Part shown: piece after piece, positions 49,681-59,168 of the stretch | How the letters are laid out: every line of letters begins with the position of its first letter | How positions within the stretch are numbered: position 1 is the stretch's first letter | Notes under the pieces: generated by a model | What the model was told of the DNA's origin: nothing | The model's input: the letters and a program-made list of their open reading frames with translations, nothing else | The model's database searches: none | Source of the DNA: Bacteroidaceae bacterium | Lineage (GTDB): Bacteria; Bacteroidota; Bacteroidia; Bacteroidales; Bacteroidaceae | Assembly: GCA_017650105.1 (NCBI GenBank) | Contig: JAGCFO010000025.1 | Location: forward strand, 1 to 64,000 | Length of the DNA stretch: 64,000 nt | Direction of reading: 5' to 3' | Position numbers and translations under genes: made by a program

Positions 49681-51393
49681 ATGAATCTACAGTTTTTGCA
49701 GGCAGCAGCTGCCGCTGCATCTGCCGAAGACCTCAACCGAATTCCATTGGAAATATGGGACTGGTTGGTTATCGCGTTGTTTTTTGTCGCAATGATATGG
49801 ATCATTGTCGATGTATCTAAGAAAAAGAAAAACACCTCCGGCGACTATTTCCTCTCGGGGCGCAATGCCACATGGATCGCTATCGGAGCATCCATCTTTG
49901 CCTCCAACATCGGTTCAGAACACCTTATCGGATTGGCTGGAGCCGGAGCAACAAGCGGAATGGCTCAAGCTCATTGGGAAATTCAAGGCTGGATGATATT
50001 GATACTCGGATGGATGTTTGTACCGTTCTATGAGCGCTCAATGGTGTACACGATGCCTGAGTTCCTCGAGAAACGATATAATAAGGAGTCACGAGGCATC
50101 CTCACCTACCTGTCGCTAATTTCATATGTGTTAACAAAGGTATCCGTTACGGTTTTGGCAGGAGGACTTGTGTTTGAGAGCCTGCTCGGAATCAACTTCT
50201 GGGTAGCAGCTATCGGCCTTGTTATTTTGACTGCTATCTACACGGTAGTTGGAGGTATGGAAAGCGTGCTGAAAACGAGCGTGTTGCAGACTCCTATCCT
50301 ACTAGTCGGCTCATTGGTAATCCTCTTCCTGGGACTTAAAGAACTAGGAGGTTGGGATAACATGATGGCTATCTGCAACAGTGTGCAAGTGAACGAATAT
50401 GGCGATACGATGACATCGCTTATGCGTGACGCCCGTGACCCAGCCTTCCCGTGGTATGGGGCTCTGTTTGGCTCAGCTATCATCGGCTTCTGGTACTGGT
50501 GTACAGACCAATTCATTGTTCAGCGTGTCCTCTCGGGCAAGAACCAGAAGGAATCTCGTCGCGGAACTATCTTCGGAGCCTACCTTAAGTTGCTCCCCGT
50601 ATTCCTCTTCCTCATCCCGGGTATGATTGCCTTCGCGCTTGCAACACGCGGAACGGGCGTTGGCGCACAACTCGCTCCTGTGCTTCAGAACAGCGACGTC
50701 GCCTTCCCGATGCTTGTCAAGACATTGCTTCCAGCAGGTCTGAAGGGCGTGGTAATCTGCGGTATTCTCGCAGCCCTTATGAGCTCGCTGGCATCGCTTT
50801 TCAATTCGAGCGCTATGCTTTACACTATCGACATCTACAAGCGTCGTCATCCCGAGACAGCGGAGAAGAAACTTGTGAGCATCGGGCGTATTGCTACCGT
50901 CATCATCGTTGTGCTTGGCGTGCTCTGGATCTTCGTTATCAAGGCAATGAGCACCAACCTTTACAACTACTTGCAGAGCATCCAGTCGCTCTTGGCTCCC
51001 GCCATTGCTTCTGTCTTCCTGCTGGGTATCTGCTGGAAGCGCACAAGCCCCAAGGCTGGTATGTGGACTCTCATCCTCGGCCTTGCCATCGGTGGTATCC
51101 GACTCGTAACGATGATTATCAATCCCGAAGCACACAACGCATTCACCTATATCTTCAATGATATGAACGTTTATGCCTTCTGCGTATGGATGTTCCTCTT
51201 CTGCTGCGCATTCTGCATCATCGTCAGCACGTTTACGAAAGCTCCCGAGAAGGAACAGATTCAAGGACTTGTCTTCGGAACAGCTACTCCCGAGCAGAAG
51301 GAAGTCACACGCAAGAGCTGGAATGTATGGGATATCATCCACACCATCATTATCCTTTCAGTAACTGTTGCATTCTACATTTATTTCTGGTAA
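49681..51393 (+). CDS. Sodium:solute symporter (SSS/SGLT type)
   Basis: A 570-residue membrane protein with about fourteen helices. It has the SSS signatures GASIFASNIGSEHLIGLAGA near residue 70, GLVFESLLGINFWV and ITDRVLSGKNQKES-like IVQRVLSGKNQKES. Members couple Na+ entry to sugar uptake; here L-arabinose is likely because the gene sits between the mutarotase and araD (3 bp to araD). SGLT members in Bacteroides arabinose clusters carry the same role. Substrate is inferred from context. Confidence 0.9.
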   Translation: MNLQFLQAAAAAASAEDLNRIPLEIWDWLVIALFFVAMIWIIVDVSKKKKNTSGDYFLSGRNATWIAIGASIFASNIGSEHLIGLAGAGATSGMAQAHWEIQGWMILILGWMFVPFYERSMVYTMPEFLEKRYNKESRGILTYLSLISYVLTKVSVTVLAGGLVFESLLGINFWVAAIGLVILTAIYTVVGGMESVLKTSVLQTPILLVGSLVILFLGLKELGGWDNMMAICNSVQVNEYGDTMTSLMRDARDPAFPWYGALFGSAIIGFWYWCTDQFIVQRVLSGKNQKESRRGTIFGAYLKLLPVFLFLIPGMIAFALATRGTGVGAQLAPVLQNSDVAFPMLVKTLLPAGLKGVVICGILAALMSSLASLFNSSAMLYTIDIYKRRHPETAEKKLVSIGRIATVIIVVLGVLWIFVIKAMSTNLYNYLQSIQSLLAPAIASVFLLGICWKRTSPKAGMWTLILGLAIGGIRLVTMIINPEAHNAFTYIFNDMNVYAFCVWMFLFCCAFCIIVSTFTKAPEKEQIQGLVFGTATPEQKEVTRKSWNVWDIIHTIIILSVTVAFYIYFW

Positions 51394-51396
51394 GCC

Positions 51397-52110
51397 ATGC
51401 TTGAAGAACTGAAAGAAAAAGTATGCAAGGCAAATCTTGACCTTGTGAAACACGGGCTCGTCATCTTCACTTGGGGAAACGTGTCTGCCATCGACCGTGA
51501 GAGCGGGCTGGTAGTCATCAAGCCGAGCGGAGTGAGCTACGACAACATGAAGCCTTCAGATATGGTTGTGGTGGACTTGGACGGCAAGGTGGTTGAGGGA
51601 AACCTCAACCCCTCGTCCGACACGCCCACGCACGTAGTCCTTTACAAGGCATTCCCCGAGATTGGAGGCGTCGTTCACACCCACTCCACCTACGCCACAG
51701 CATGGGCTCAGGCTGGGCAAGACATTCCTAACATCGGCACGACTCATGCCGACTACTTCCACACCGACATCCCTTGCACGCGCGACATGAAGAAGGAAGA
51801 GGTGAACGGAGAGTATGAGAAAGAGACAGGAAACGTGATTGTGGAGCGTTTCAAAAACCTTGCCCCTATGGACACCCCCGGCGTGCTGGTGAGGAATCAC
51901 GGTCCCTTCTCATGGGGAAAAGATGCCAACGACGCCGTTCACAACGCTGTCGTGATGGAGCAATGTGCAAAGATGGCCTTCGTGTCATTGAGCGTATACC
52001 ACCACAACGAGTCTGAAACTATTCCCATGAACAAATATCTTATCGAGAAGCACTACAGCCGCAAGCACGGGCCTAACGCCTATTACGGACAAAAGAAAAA
52101 GAAGGAATAA
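51397..52110 (+). CDS. araD: L-ribulose-5-phosphate 4-epimerase
   Basis: A 237-residue class II aldolase-like epimerase converting L-ribulose 5-phosphate to D-xylulose 5-phosphate. Motifs: [20 protein letters not shown] and [23 protein letters not shown] followed by [13 protein letters not shown] (zinc-binding His pair), and [15 protein letters not shown] (third His). Length matches the family. It starts 3 bp after the symporter gene, so the two are translated together. Confidence 0.95.
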   Translation: MLEELKEKVCKANLDLVKHGLVIFTWGNVSAIDRESGLVVIKPSGVSYDNMKPSDMVVVDLDGKVVEGNLNPSSDTPTHVVLYKAFPEIGGVVHTHSTYATAWAQAGQDIPNIGTTHADYFHTDIPCTRDMKKEEVNGEYEKETGNVIVERFKNLAPMDTPGVLVRNHGPFSWGKDANDAVHNAVVMEQCAKMAFVSLSVYHHNESETIPMNKYLIEKHYSRKHGPNAYYGQKKKKE

Positions 52111-52135
52111 AAACAATTATGCTTAACTCATAATT

Positions 52136-52195
52136 ATTTTTCCCTTCTTCATATCGCGATATTTGTTCTCCAAAAAAAATTATTCTTTCTACATA
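52136..52195. repeat. Intergenic AT-rich repeat, copy 6
   Basis: Here inverted: CCCTTCTTCATATCGCGATA then TTTGTTCTCCAAAAAAAATT. It lies 26 bp after the araD stop and just before araA, inside the operon. Confidence 0.8.
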
Positions 52196-52227
52196 ATTCA
52201 AAACTGAAAACATAACAAATAAGAATC

Positions 52228-53769
52228 ATGACAAAAGCATTTGAAAACTACGAAATCTGGTGGGTAACAGGAGCACAACTTCTCTATGGAGGAGACGCCG
52301 TTGTAGCAGTTGACGGACACTCAAAAGAGATGGTTGCCGGACTTAACGAAAGCGGCAACATCCCCGTCAAGATCGTTTATAAAGGCACCGCCAACAGCAG
52401 CAAGGAGGTAGAAGCCGTTATGAAAGCTGCCAACAACGAAGAGAAGTGCGTTGGCATCATCACTTGGATGCACACCTTCTCTCCTGCCAAGATGTGGATA
52501 AAAGGACTCCAGGCTTTGCAGAAGCCCCTACTCCACTTCCACACTCAGTATAATGCCGAAATCCCCTGGGACAGCATCGACATGGACTTCATGAACCTCA
52601 ATCAGAGCGCTCACGGCGATATCGAATTCGGACATATCTGCACTCGCATGAGAGTTGCCCGCAAGGTGGTTTGCGGCTACTGGAAGAGCGAAGAGGCACA
52701 GAAGAAAATTGCCGTTTGGGCACGCGTTGCAGTAGGAGTTGCCGATGCAAAGAATGTTCGCTGCCTCATGTTCGGTATGAATATGAACAACGTTGCCGTT
52801 ACCGACGGAGACCGTGTGGAATTTGAGCAGCGACTCGGCTATCACGTTGACTACTATCCCGTAAGCTCATTGATGGAGTATTACAAGAAGGTTACCGACA
52901 AGGAAGCCGATGCTCTTGTGGAGGAGTATAAGAAGCTCTATACCATCAAGATTGACGAGAGCGGAGAAACTGTTTACTGGGAAAAGGTAAAGAACAGCGC
53001 CAAAGCTGAAATTGCCCTACGTCGGGTACTGAAAGACGAGGGGGCTAACGCCTTCACAACCAATTTCGATGACCTCGGCGATGCCGATGTAAACGATCCC
53101 AACTTCGTTGGTTTCGACCAAATCCCAGGACTTGCTTCACAGCGTCTGATGGAAGAGGGTTATGGCTTCGGCGCCGAAGGCGACTGGAAGACAGCCTGCC
53201 TCTATCGCACCCTTTGGGTAATGCAGCAGGGCATGCCTACAGGCTGCTCGTTCCTCGAGGACTATACGCTCAACTTCGCAGGAGACCGCAGTTCCTGCCT
53301 CCAGAGCCACATGCTCGAAATCTGTCCTCTCATCGCATCAAGCAAGCCCAAGCTGGAGGTTCATTTCCTCGGAATCGGCATCCGCAAGCAGCAGACCGCC
53401 CGCCTCGTCTTCACCTCTAAAGTGGGAAGAGGTATCAAGGCAACCGTTGTTGACCTCGGAAACCGTTTCCGTCTCATCTCACAAGAAGTGGAATGCATCG
53501 AGCCGAAGCCCATGCCTCACCTTCCTGTAGCTTCTGCCCTCTGGGTTCCCCAGCCTACATTTGAGATTGGCGCAGGAGCTTGGATTCTGGCAGGAGGAAC
53601 ACACCACAGCGCCTTCTCCTACGACATTACCGAGGAGTACTGGGAGGACTTTGCCGAGATGACTGGTATCGAATATGTCCGCATCAACAAAGAAACCAAA
53701 ACCAGCGAATTCAAGCAGCAACTCCGCAACAACGAGTTGTACTTCATGCTTAACAAGGCATTGAAGTAA
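52228..53769 (+). CDS. araA: L-arabinose isomerase
   Basis: A 513-residue isomerase converting L-arabinose to L-ribulose. It starts YEIWWVTGAQLLYGGDAV, as in the family, and shows ITWMHTFSPAKMWIKGL, FHTQYNAEIPWDSIDMDFMN, GRVAVGVADAKN-like RVAVGVADAKN, and metal-binding SFLEDYTLNF and HMLEICPLIA with LGIG. Length (about 500) is normal. It is separated from araD by 117 bp holding the repeat copy. Confidence 0.96.
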   Translation: MTKAFENYEIWWVTGAQLLYGGDAVVAVDGHSKEMVAGLNESGNIPVKIVYKGTANSSKEVEAVMKAANNEEKCVGIITWMHTFSPAKMWIKGLQALQKPLLHFHTQYNAEIPWDSIDMDFMNLNQSAHGDIEFGHICTRMRVARKVVCGYWKSEEAQKKIAVWARVAVGVADAKNVRCLMFGMNMNNVAVTDGDRVEFEQRLGYHVDYYPVSSLMEYYKKVTDKEADALVEEYKKLYTIKIDESGETVYWEKVKNSAKAEIALRRVLKDEGANAFTTNFDDLGDADVNDPNFVGFDQIPGLASQRLMEEGYGFGAEGDWKTACLYRTLWVMQQGMPTGCSFLEDYTLNFAGDRSSCLQSHMLEICPLIASSKPKLEVHFLGIGIRKQQTARLVFTSKVGRGIKATVVDLGNRFRLISQEVECIEPKPMPHLPVASALWVPQPTFEIGAGAWILAGGTHHSAFSYDITEEYWEDFAEMTGIEYVRINKETKTSEFKQQLRNNELYFMLNKALK

Positions 53770-53790
53770 TATCTTGAGCGGAAGACTCCC

Positions 53791-53870
53791 TTTTCTCACC
53801 ATGCTTTCTTTGCTGACGCAGCCTCTTTATGACGAAAGCACTCGGCAAAGGAAGCATGGAATCTGAGAAA
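53791..53870. repeat. Long hairpin after araA
   Basis: CCATGCTTTCTTTGC (53799-53813) pairs with 53845-53859 at 14 of 15 positions, extended by TTTTCTCA against TGAGAAA across a small bulge. There is no U tract at the end, so it is not a standard terminator. It lies in the 235-bp gap between araA and the kinase gene. Confidence 0.5.
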
Positions 53871-54004
53871 GAGAGATTTGTCCTACGAGAGAGAAAAAAC
53901 AGAAGGAACTATGCTCTACGTGTGACAAGCCAGCGTTAAGGTACCCTAATAAGTCTTACGCACATCTATTACAAAACCAAAATAAACAGCAAAAAACTGA
54001 AGAA

Positions 54005-55600
54005 ATGCAAGACGCAAAATCTGTTATCAGCGCCGGAAAGGCAATTCTCGGAATAGAGTTCGGATCAACTCGCATCAAAGCCGTACTCATCGACGAGCAG
54101 AACAATCCCATTGCACAAGGTAGCCATCAGTGGGAAAATCAACTTGTAAATGGTCTCTGGACCTATAGCATCGACGAGATTTGGCACGGTTTGCAAGACT
54201 GCTATGCTAGTCTCCGCACAAACGTGAAAGCAAAGTATGACATTGAGATAGAATCATTGGCAGCTATAGGAATTAGCGCCATGATGCACGGATATATGCC
54301 TTTCGACAAGAAGCAGAATATATTGGTACCTTTCCGCACTTGGAGAAATACCAATACAGCCAAAGCCGCTGCCGAACTATCTAAACTCTTCTATTACAAT
54401 ATTCCTCTCCGTTGGAGCATATCACATCTTTATCAAGCCATTCTGGATGGCGAAGAGCACGTTAAAGACATCGATTTCCTCACAACTCTTGCTGGGTATA
54501 TTCATTGGCAGTTAACGGGAAAGAAAGTCTTGGGCGTGGGTGATGCATCGGGAATGATTCCTGTTGATCCCAAGACAAAAACCTACGATGCCGTAATGGT
54601 AGAGAAGTTTGACAAACTCATTGCAGACAAGGGCTTCAGCTGGAAATTGCTCGACATTCTTCCCGAGTCTATTCCTGCAGGAGCCAACGCTGGAGTGTTG
54701 ACTGAAGAGGGTGCCAAGAAACTTGACATCTCTGGGCATCTTAAAGCAGGCATTCCTCTCTGTCCTCCTGAAGGAGATGCAGGCACGGGAATGGTAGCAA
54801 CCAATGCCGTTAAGCAGCGCACAGGCAATGTTTCAGCTGGAACATCATCATTCTCGATGATAGTATTGGAGAAAGAGCTCTCAAAGCCACACGAAGTAAT
54901 CGACATGGTGACAACTCCAGATGGAAGCCTGGTGGCTATGGTTCATTGCAACAACTGCACTTCCGACATCAACGCTTGGGTTAACCTCTTCAAACAGTAT
55001 CAGGAATTGTTAGGCGTGCCTGTTGACATGTCCCAGACATTCAGAGTTCTCTTCGAAGCTGCACAAACAGGTGATCCTGACTGCGGAGGCATCCTCACAT
55101 ACAACTACATCTCAGGCGAACCAGTTACAGGGTTTGCCGAAGGAAGGCCTCTTGTCATCCGTTCAGCCAACGATAAATTCAACTTAGCAAACTTTATGCG
55201 AGCCAACATCTATGCATCCATCGGTGTGCTGAAGATTGGCAATGACATTCTGCTGAACGAAGAGAAAGTCAAAGTGGATCGAATTACTGGTCACGGAGGT
55301 TTGTTTACCGTCAAGGGAGTAGGCCAGCGCATGTTAGCTGCAGCACTCAATTCACCAATCTCTGTGATGGAAACAGCAGGCGAAGGCGGCGCATGGGGCA
55401 TCGCATTGCTTGCCGGATATCTCGTTAATAACACGAAGGGATTATCTCTGCCCGATTATCTTGACGAGGTTGTATTCGCAGGCAACACAGGCACTGAGAT
55501 AGCCCCCACTCCAGAAGAAGTGGCTGGATTCAATGCTTATATCGAGAACTACAAAGCCTGCCTTCCCATTGAGGAAGCTGCAGTTAATTGCAAAAAGTAA
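54005..55600 (+). CDS. araB: FGGY-family carbohydrate kinase, likely L-ribulokinase
   Basis: A 531-residue sugar kinase with the FGGY fold: ATP site GIEFGSTRIKAVLIDEQNNP near the N-terminus, the substrate motif SAMMHGYMPFDKKQN, GDASGMIPVDP and the C-terminal GEGGAWGIALLAG. It would phosphorylate L-ribulose to L-ribulose 5-phosphate, which AraD uses. The Bacteroides enzyme in this position belongs to the same family. The gap to araA is 235 bp. The exact substrate cannot be proved by sequence, but the operon supports it. Confidence 0.88.
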   Translation: MQDAKSVISAGKAILGIEFGSTRIKAVLIDEQNNPIAQGSHQWENQLVNGLWTYSIDEIWHGLQDCYASLRTNVKAKYDIEIESLAAIGISAMMHGYMPFDKKQNILVPFRTWRNTNTAKAAAELSKLFYYNIPLRWSISHLYQAILDGEEHVKDIDFLTTLAGYIHWQLTGKKVLGVGDASGMIPVDPKTKTYDAVMVEKFDKLIADKGFSWKLLDILPESIPAGANAGVLTEEGAKKLDISGHLKAGIPLCPPEGDAGTGMVATNAVKQRTGNVSAGTSSFSMIVLEKELSKPHEVIDMVTTPDGSLVAMVHCNNCTSDINAWVNLFKQYQELLGVPVDMSQTFRVLFEAAQTGDPDCGGILTYNYISGEPVTGFAEGRPLVIRSANDKFNLANFMRANIYASIGVLKIGNDILLNEEKVKVDRITGHGGLFTVKGVGQRMLAAALNSPISVMETAGEGGAWGIALLAGYLVNNTKGLSLPDYLDEVVFAGNTGTEIAPTPEEVAGFNAYIENYKACLPIEEAAVNCKK

Positions 55601-55632
55601 TCCTTGAGCGAAAGCAAGATGTTTTAAAAAGG

Positions 55633-55659
55633 AGGATGAGGGCTGGAAACCCTCATCCT
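55633..55659 (+). terminator. Strong hairpin between the kinase and GH97 genes
   Basis: AGGATGAGGG pairs perfectly with CCCTCATCCT around CTGGAAA; the T tract is weak (TTCACTAT), so it may attenuate rather than stop transcription into GH97. Confidence 0.55.
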
Positions 55660-55691
55660 TCACTATAAATAGAAACAAAGAAACAATATCA

Positions 55692-57713
55692 ATGAAAAGA
55701 CTCATTTACTCCTCACGATTCTTCACTTCATTCTGTGCCGTTGTTTTTATCTCCTTGGAATTGAGTGCCGAAACGCTGACTATCTCCTCCCCTGATGGGC
55801 GTACGATTGTCACAGTTACCGACGCTAACCATCGAGCAGAGTATTCGGTATCTTTTGACGGAACAACAGTCATTGAGCCGTCCACACTCGGTATTAACAC
55901 CAACATTTGTTCTTTAGGAAGCGGCAATGAGCATATACAAGTACATTTTGAACGGCGCATCCAACAAAGCTACAAACTTGATCGAGCAAAAAGATCAACC
56001 ATTCACTACACGGCAAACCAATCAACAGTAACATTCATCGATAGCGACAGCCGTTCATTTGCTGTTCAGTTTCGTGTGAGCGACAATAATGTAGCTTTCC
56101 GCTATGCTATCCCACAACAAGATCATCGTCGTGCCTGTACGGTTCTTAGCGAAATGACTACTTTTAATTTCCCTTCCACTACAACAACGTTCCTCTGCCC
56201 GCAAGCAGAACCTATGACTGGATGGAAGCGTACCAAACCTTCATACGAAGAAGAATATGTAGCTGAAGCACCGATTAATGCACAATCACTTTTCAAGAGA
56301 GGATACACTTTCCCTTGTTTGTTTCATGTCCACGGAGGAGTACATCTTGCAAGCCGTTACGATTTGAACAGCTCTTATTGGGTGCTTGTTTCTGAAACGG
56401 GAGTTAGTAGCAACTACTGTGCATCACGTTTGTCTGATGCAACGCCCGAAGGAGAATTCAGCATTTGCTATCCGATGCCCGAAGAAAACGACGGATTCGG
56501 TTCTACTGGAGCCCAGATTTCTTTACCAGGATATACCCCTTGGAGAACAATCACCGTTGGAGACAACCTTAAGCCTATTGTGGAGACAACCATCCCTTTT
56601 GACCTTGTCAGTCCCCTCTACGAGCCTTCCACCGATTATAAATATGGGCGTGGAACATGGTCGTGGATGTTATGGGACGATGCAAGTATCAACGAGGAAG
56701 ATTTACATGCGTACGTTGACCTTTCTGCGGCAATGGGTTGGGAATACTGCCTAATTGACAATTACTGGGATGTCAACTTAGGAAAAAAGAAGATGGAGGA
56801 ACTCATAAGCTATGCACAAAATAAAGGCATCGGCATTTTCCTTTGGTACAACTCAGCGGGTCCTTGGAACGATACAACACAATCTCCTCTTGATGTGATG
56901 CATAATTCCATTACCCGAAAGCAAGAAATGCGTTGGCTTCGTGATAATGGCGTCAAAGGTATAAAAGTTGATTTCTGGGGAGGCGACAAGCAAGAAACCA
57001 TGCGTCTTTATGAAGACGTATTGAGTGATGCTAACGATTATGGTCTTATGGTTATTTTTCATGGGTGCACCTTGCCACGTGGATGGGAACGGATGTATCC
57101 CAACTATGTTGGTAGCGAAGCTGTGCTTGCATCAGAGAATCTCAAATTCAGTCAGCATCACAATGACAAAGAAGCTTTCAACGCAAGCCTTCATCCTTTC
57201 ATTCGGAATACGGTTGGGTGTATGGAATTTGGAGGAACAATTCTCAATCATAACCTAAGTCGAGATAATGTTCACGGCACGCATCGTATCACGGGAGATG
57301 CTTTTGAACTTGCGACTGCTATTCTATTTCAAAATCCTATTCAGAATTTTGCACTCACACCAAATAATTTGGAAGACGCGCCCGCGGATGCCTTAACATT
57401 TATGCGTGAGGTTCCTACCACTTGGGATGATACACAATTCATCGACGGTTATCCAGGGAAATTCATTATTCTTGCACGCCGTCATGCAGAAAAATGGTAT
57501 GTTGCTGCCATTAATGCGGAAGGCACTCCCCTCACCTACAATTTAGACGGTTCTTTATTAGGGCTCACCCCCAAAACTCTAGCACACGCCTACATCGATG
57601 ACAAAAAGCTGTCTTTTTCGGCTAAAGAAATCAAATCCGATAAAAAAGGTATTTATAAACTTTCCGTTCCAACCAATGGAGGCACGGTTCTTGTTATAGA
57701 TGCTTCAGAATAA
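55692..57713 (+). CDS. Secreted GH97 glycosidase, retaining type
   Basis: A 673-residue exported glycosidase with signal peptide MKRLIYSSRFFTSFCAVVFI. The beta-supersandwich N-domain is followed by a (beta/alpha)8 barrel with GWEYCLIDNYWD and NGVKGIKVDFWGGD, where Asp427 occupies the nucleophile position of the retaining subgroup; GSEAVLASEN holds Glu476 and Glu482. GH97 members include SusB alpha-glucosidase (inverting, with Glu) and retaining alpha-galactosidases or beta-L-arabinopyranosidases. The Asp and the arabinose operon favour the retaining group, but substrate is open. Terminator follows at 57738. Confidence 0.88.
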   Translation: MKRLIYSSRFFTSFCAVVFISLELSAETLTISSPDGRTIVTVTDANHRAEYSVSFDGTTVIEPSTLGINTNICSLGSGNEHIQVHFERRIQQSYKLDRAKRSTIHYTANQSTVTFIDSDSRSFAVQFRVSDNNVAFRYAIPQQDHRRACTVLSEMTTFNFPSTTTTFLCPQAEPMTGWKRTKPSYEEEYVAEAPINAQSLFKRGYTFPCLFHVHGGVHLASRYDLNSSYWVLVSETGVSSNYCASRLSDATPEGEFSICYPMPEENDGFGSTGAQISLPGYTPWRTITVGDNLKPIVETTIPFDLVSPLYEPSTDYKYGRGTWSWMLWDDASINEEDLHAYVDLSAAMGWEYCLIDNYWDVNLGKKKMEELISYAQNKGIGIFLWYNSAGPWNDTTQSPLDVMHNSITRKQEMRWLRDNGVKGIKVDFWGGDKQETMRLYEDVLSDANDYGLMVIFHGCTLPRGWERMYPNYVGSEAVLASENLKFSQHHNDKEAFNASLHPFIRNTVGCMEFGGTILNHNLSRDNVHGTHRITGDAFELATAILFQNPIQNFALTPNNLEDAPADALTFMREVPTTWDDTQFIDGYPGKFIILARRHAEKWYVAAINAEGTPLTYNLDGSLLGLTPKTLAHAYIDDKKLSFSAKEIKSDKKGIYKLSVPTNGGTVLVIDASE

Positions 57714-57737
57714 GATTCAAAGGATTTACCATAAAAA

Positions 57738-57763
57738 AGAGAGCTTTCGGCTCTCTTTTTTAT
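57738..57763 (+). terminator. Terminator at the end of the arabinose operon
   Basis: AGAGAGC pairs with GCTCTCT around TTTCG, with A-run before and TTTTTTATT after, so it may work in both directions. Confidence 0.8.
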
Positions 57764-57829
57764 TTTCTATCAAACTATTGAGATTGATTTACAAACAGCC
57801 AAGCAACTTATAGCAAAACATCCCGTAAT

Positions 57830-58576
57830 CTATTTTCCGAGTATCTTCAGGAAACGTTTGTCATTCATTTGCTCATTTGTCAAGTACTCTCCATCTTGAA
57901 AAAAAGCATAGGTGGTAATAGGCGTCGGAGCATTCTGCGCCTCTGATTTGCTACTGAGAAGAACAGCCTTGAACGGCACACTTTGCTTTTTTGCCACTTC
58001 TTCAAGAATCGGAACATACCTTGCATTAAAAGGACATTGATATGTGTAAAAAAGCACATATCCCTTTTCATCTATATGCGGATGTTTGGCACAAGCCTTT
58101 ATTTGGGGAACAATCGCATCATTTGAAAAAGGGAGAAACCATAATTGGATTCCATTATCTGCTTCATCACATACAAAGAACCCTTTATGCATTAGATATT
58201 TCGGATCGGCCAAAAAAGGTTTCTTTTTTGCAGAAGAAAGAATACAGAGTCCACTTTTTCCTTTTGCTTTGCTGTCTCGAATGCATTCATCCAGTAAATC
58301 AGTCGAATATCCGTGACCCTTCAAACTTCCCGACACCCAAAGGCAATCGATATACATATAGTTGTCTGCGTCTATCGGATTCCATGCATTCTCAGCAGGG
58401 ATGTATTCAATAAAACATTTACCCCTTTCTACACTCTTAAGAAAAACAAGTCCATCGTCAAAACGATTGTAAAGCCATTCTTTTTTCGACTGAACCTGGA
58501 CATCCTTGTTGATAGAGATTGCACAACAAATATGCTCTTGCTCCAGATTTTCTTTCGTTACCTTAATATACTCCAT
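57830..58576 (-). CDS. GNAT acetyltransferase with C-terminal YoaP domain
   Basis: A 248-residue two-domain protein. Residues 1-150 are a GNAT-type fold with the acetyl-CoA loop region DCLWVSGSLKGHGYSTDLLD and FLADPKYLMHKGFFVCDEA. Residues 155-248 match the YoaP-like thioredoxin-fold domain, with LFYTYQCPFNARYVPILEEV. Known members of this pair are of unknown substrate. It stands alone in convergent orientation to GH97. No SD site or promoter was recognised. Confidence 0.8.
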   Translation of the reverse strand: MEYIKVTKENLEQEHICCAISINKDVQVQSKKEWLYNRFDDGLVFLKSVERGKCFIEYIPAENAWNPIDADNYMYIDCLWVSGSLKGHGYSTDLLDECIRDSKAKGKSGLCILSSAKKKPFLADPKYLMHKGFFVCDEADNGIQLWFLPFSNDAIVPQIKACAKHPHIDEKGYVLFYTYQCPFNARYVPILEEVAKKQSVPFKAVLLSSKSEAQNAPTPITTYAFFQDGEYLTNEQMNDKRFLKILGK

Positions 58577-58627
58577 CTTTGAGCTAGGCCGTTTGATTCT
58601 TACGATTTCTACTCTTTCCTTCCGATA

Positions 58628-59071
58628 CTATTCTTCTTCTCGAGGAAGAGGAATTTTCTCTATGCGACGCTGATGCCTCCCTCCCTCAAAAGGAGTCTGG
58701 AAAAACTCCTCCATGATAGCAGCAGCCGTATCTGTATCAATAAAACGACCGGGCATCACAAGCACATTGGCATCGTTGTGTTGTCGGCAGAGATGAGCTA
58801 TCTCAGGAATCCAGCATAATCCGGCACGAATTCCCTGATGCTTGTTTACCGTCATAGCTATCCCCTCTCCGCTTCCACAGATTGCAATTCCAAAGGGATA
58901 AGTGCCATCTTCCACAGCAAATGCGAGGGGATGACCGAAGTCTGCATAATCGCAGCTGTCAGGAGAATAAGTACCAAAATCGTGATAGTCAAAGTCGTGC
59001 CCCTCGAGCCACTTCTTCACAAACTGCTTCAGTTCGAAACCCGCATGATCTGACGCAAGCGCAATAGTCAT
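58628..59071 (-). CDS. rpiB: Ribose-5-phosphate isomerase B
   Basis: A 147-residue RpiB/LacAB enzyme interconverting ribose 5-phosphate and ribulose 5-phosphate. It starts MTIALASDHAGFELKQFVKK and has the active-site segments GTYSPDSCDYADFGHPLA and CGSGEGIAMTVNKHQGIRAG (catalytic Cys). The start at 59071 is chosen because the family begins there; the in-frame ATG at 59110 adds 13 residues. It follows transketolase by 97 bp on the same strand, so they probably share an mRNA. Confidence 0.94.
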   Translation of the reverse strand: MTIALASDHAGFELKQFVKKWLEGHDFDYHDFGTYSPDSCDYADFGHPLAFAVEDGTYPFGIAICGSGEGIAMTVNKHQGIRAGLCWIPEIAHLCRQHNDANVLVMPGRFIDTDTAAAIMEEFFQTPFEGGRHQRRIEKIPLPREEE

Positions 59072-59168
59072 AGTTGAAAATGGTTTAGTTAGTTCTTCCA
59101 CAATGGGCATTTCTCAAAGTATGCCGGCAACAATGAATGACATGTTGCCGGCATACAGTTGTTTATTA

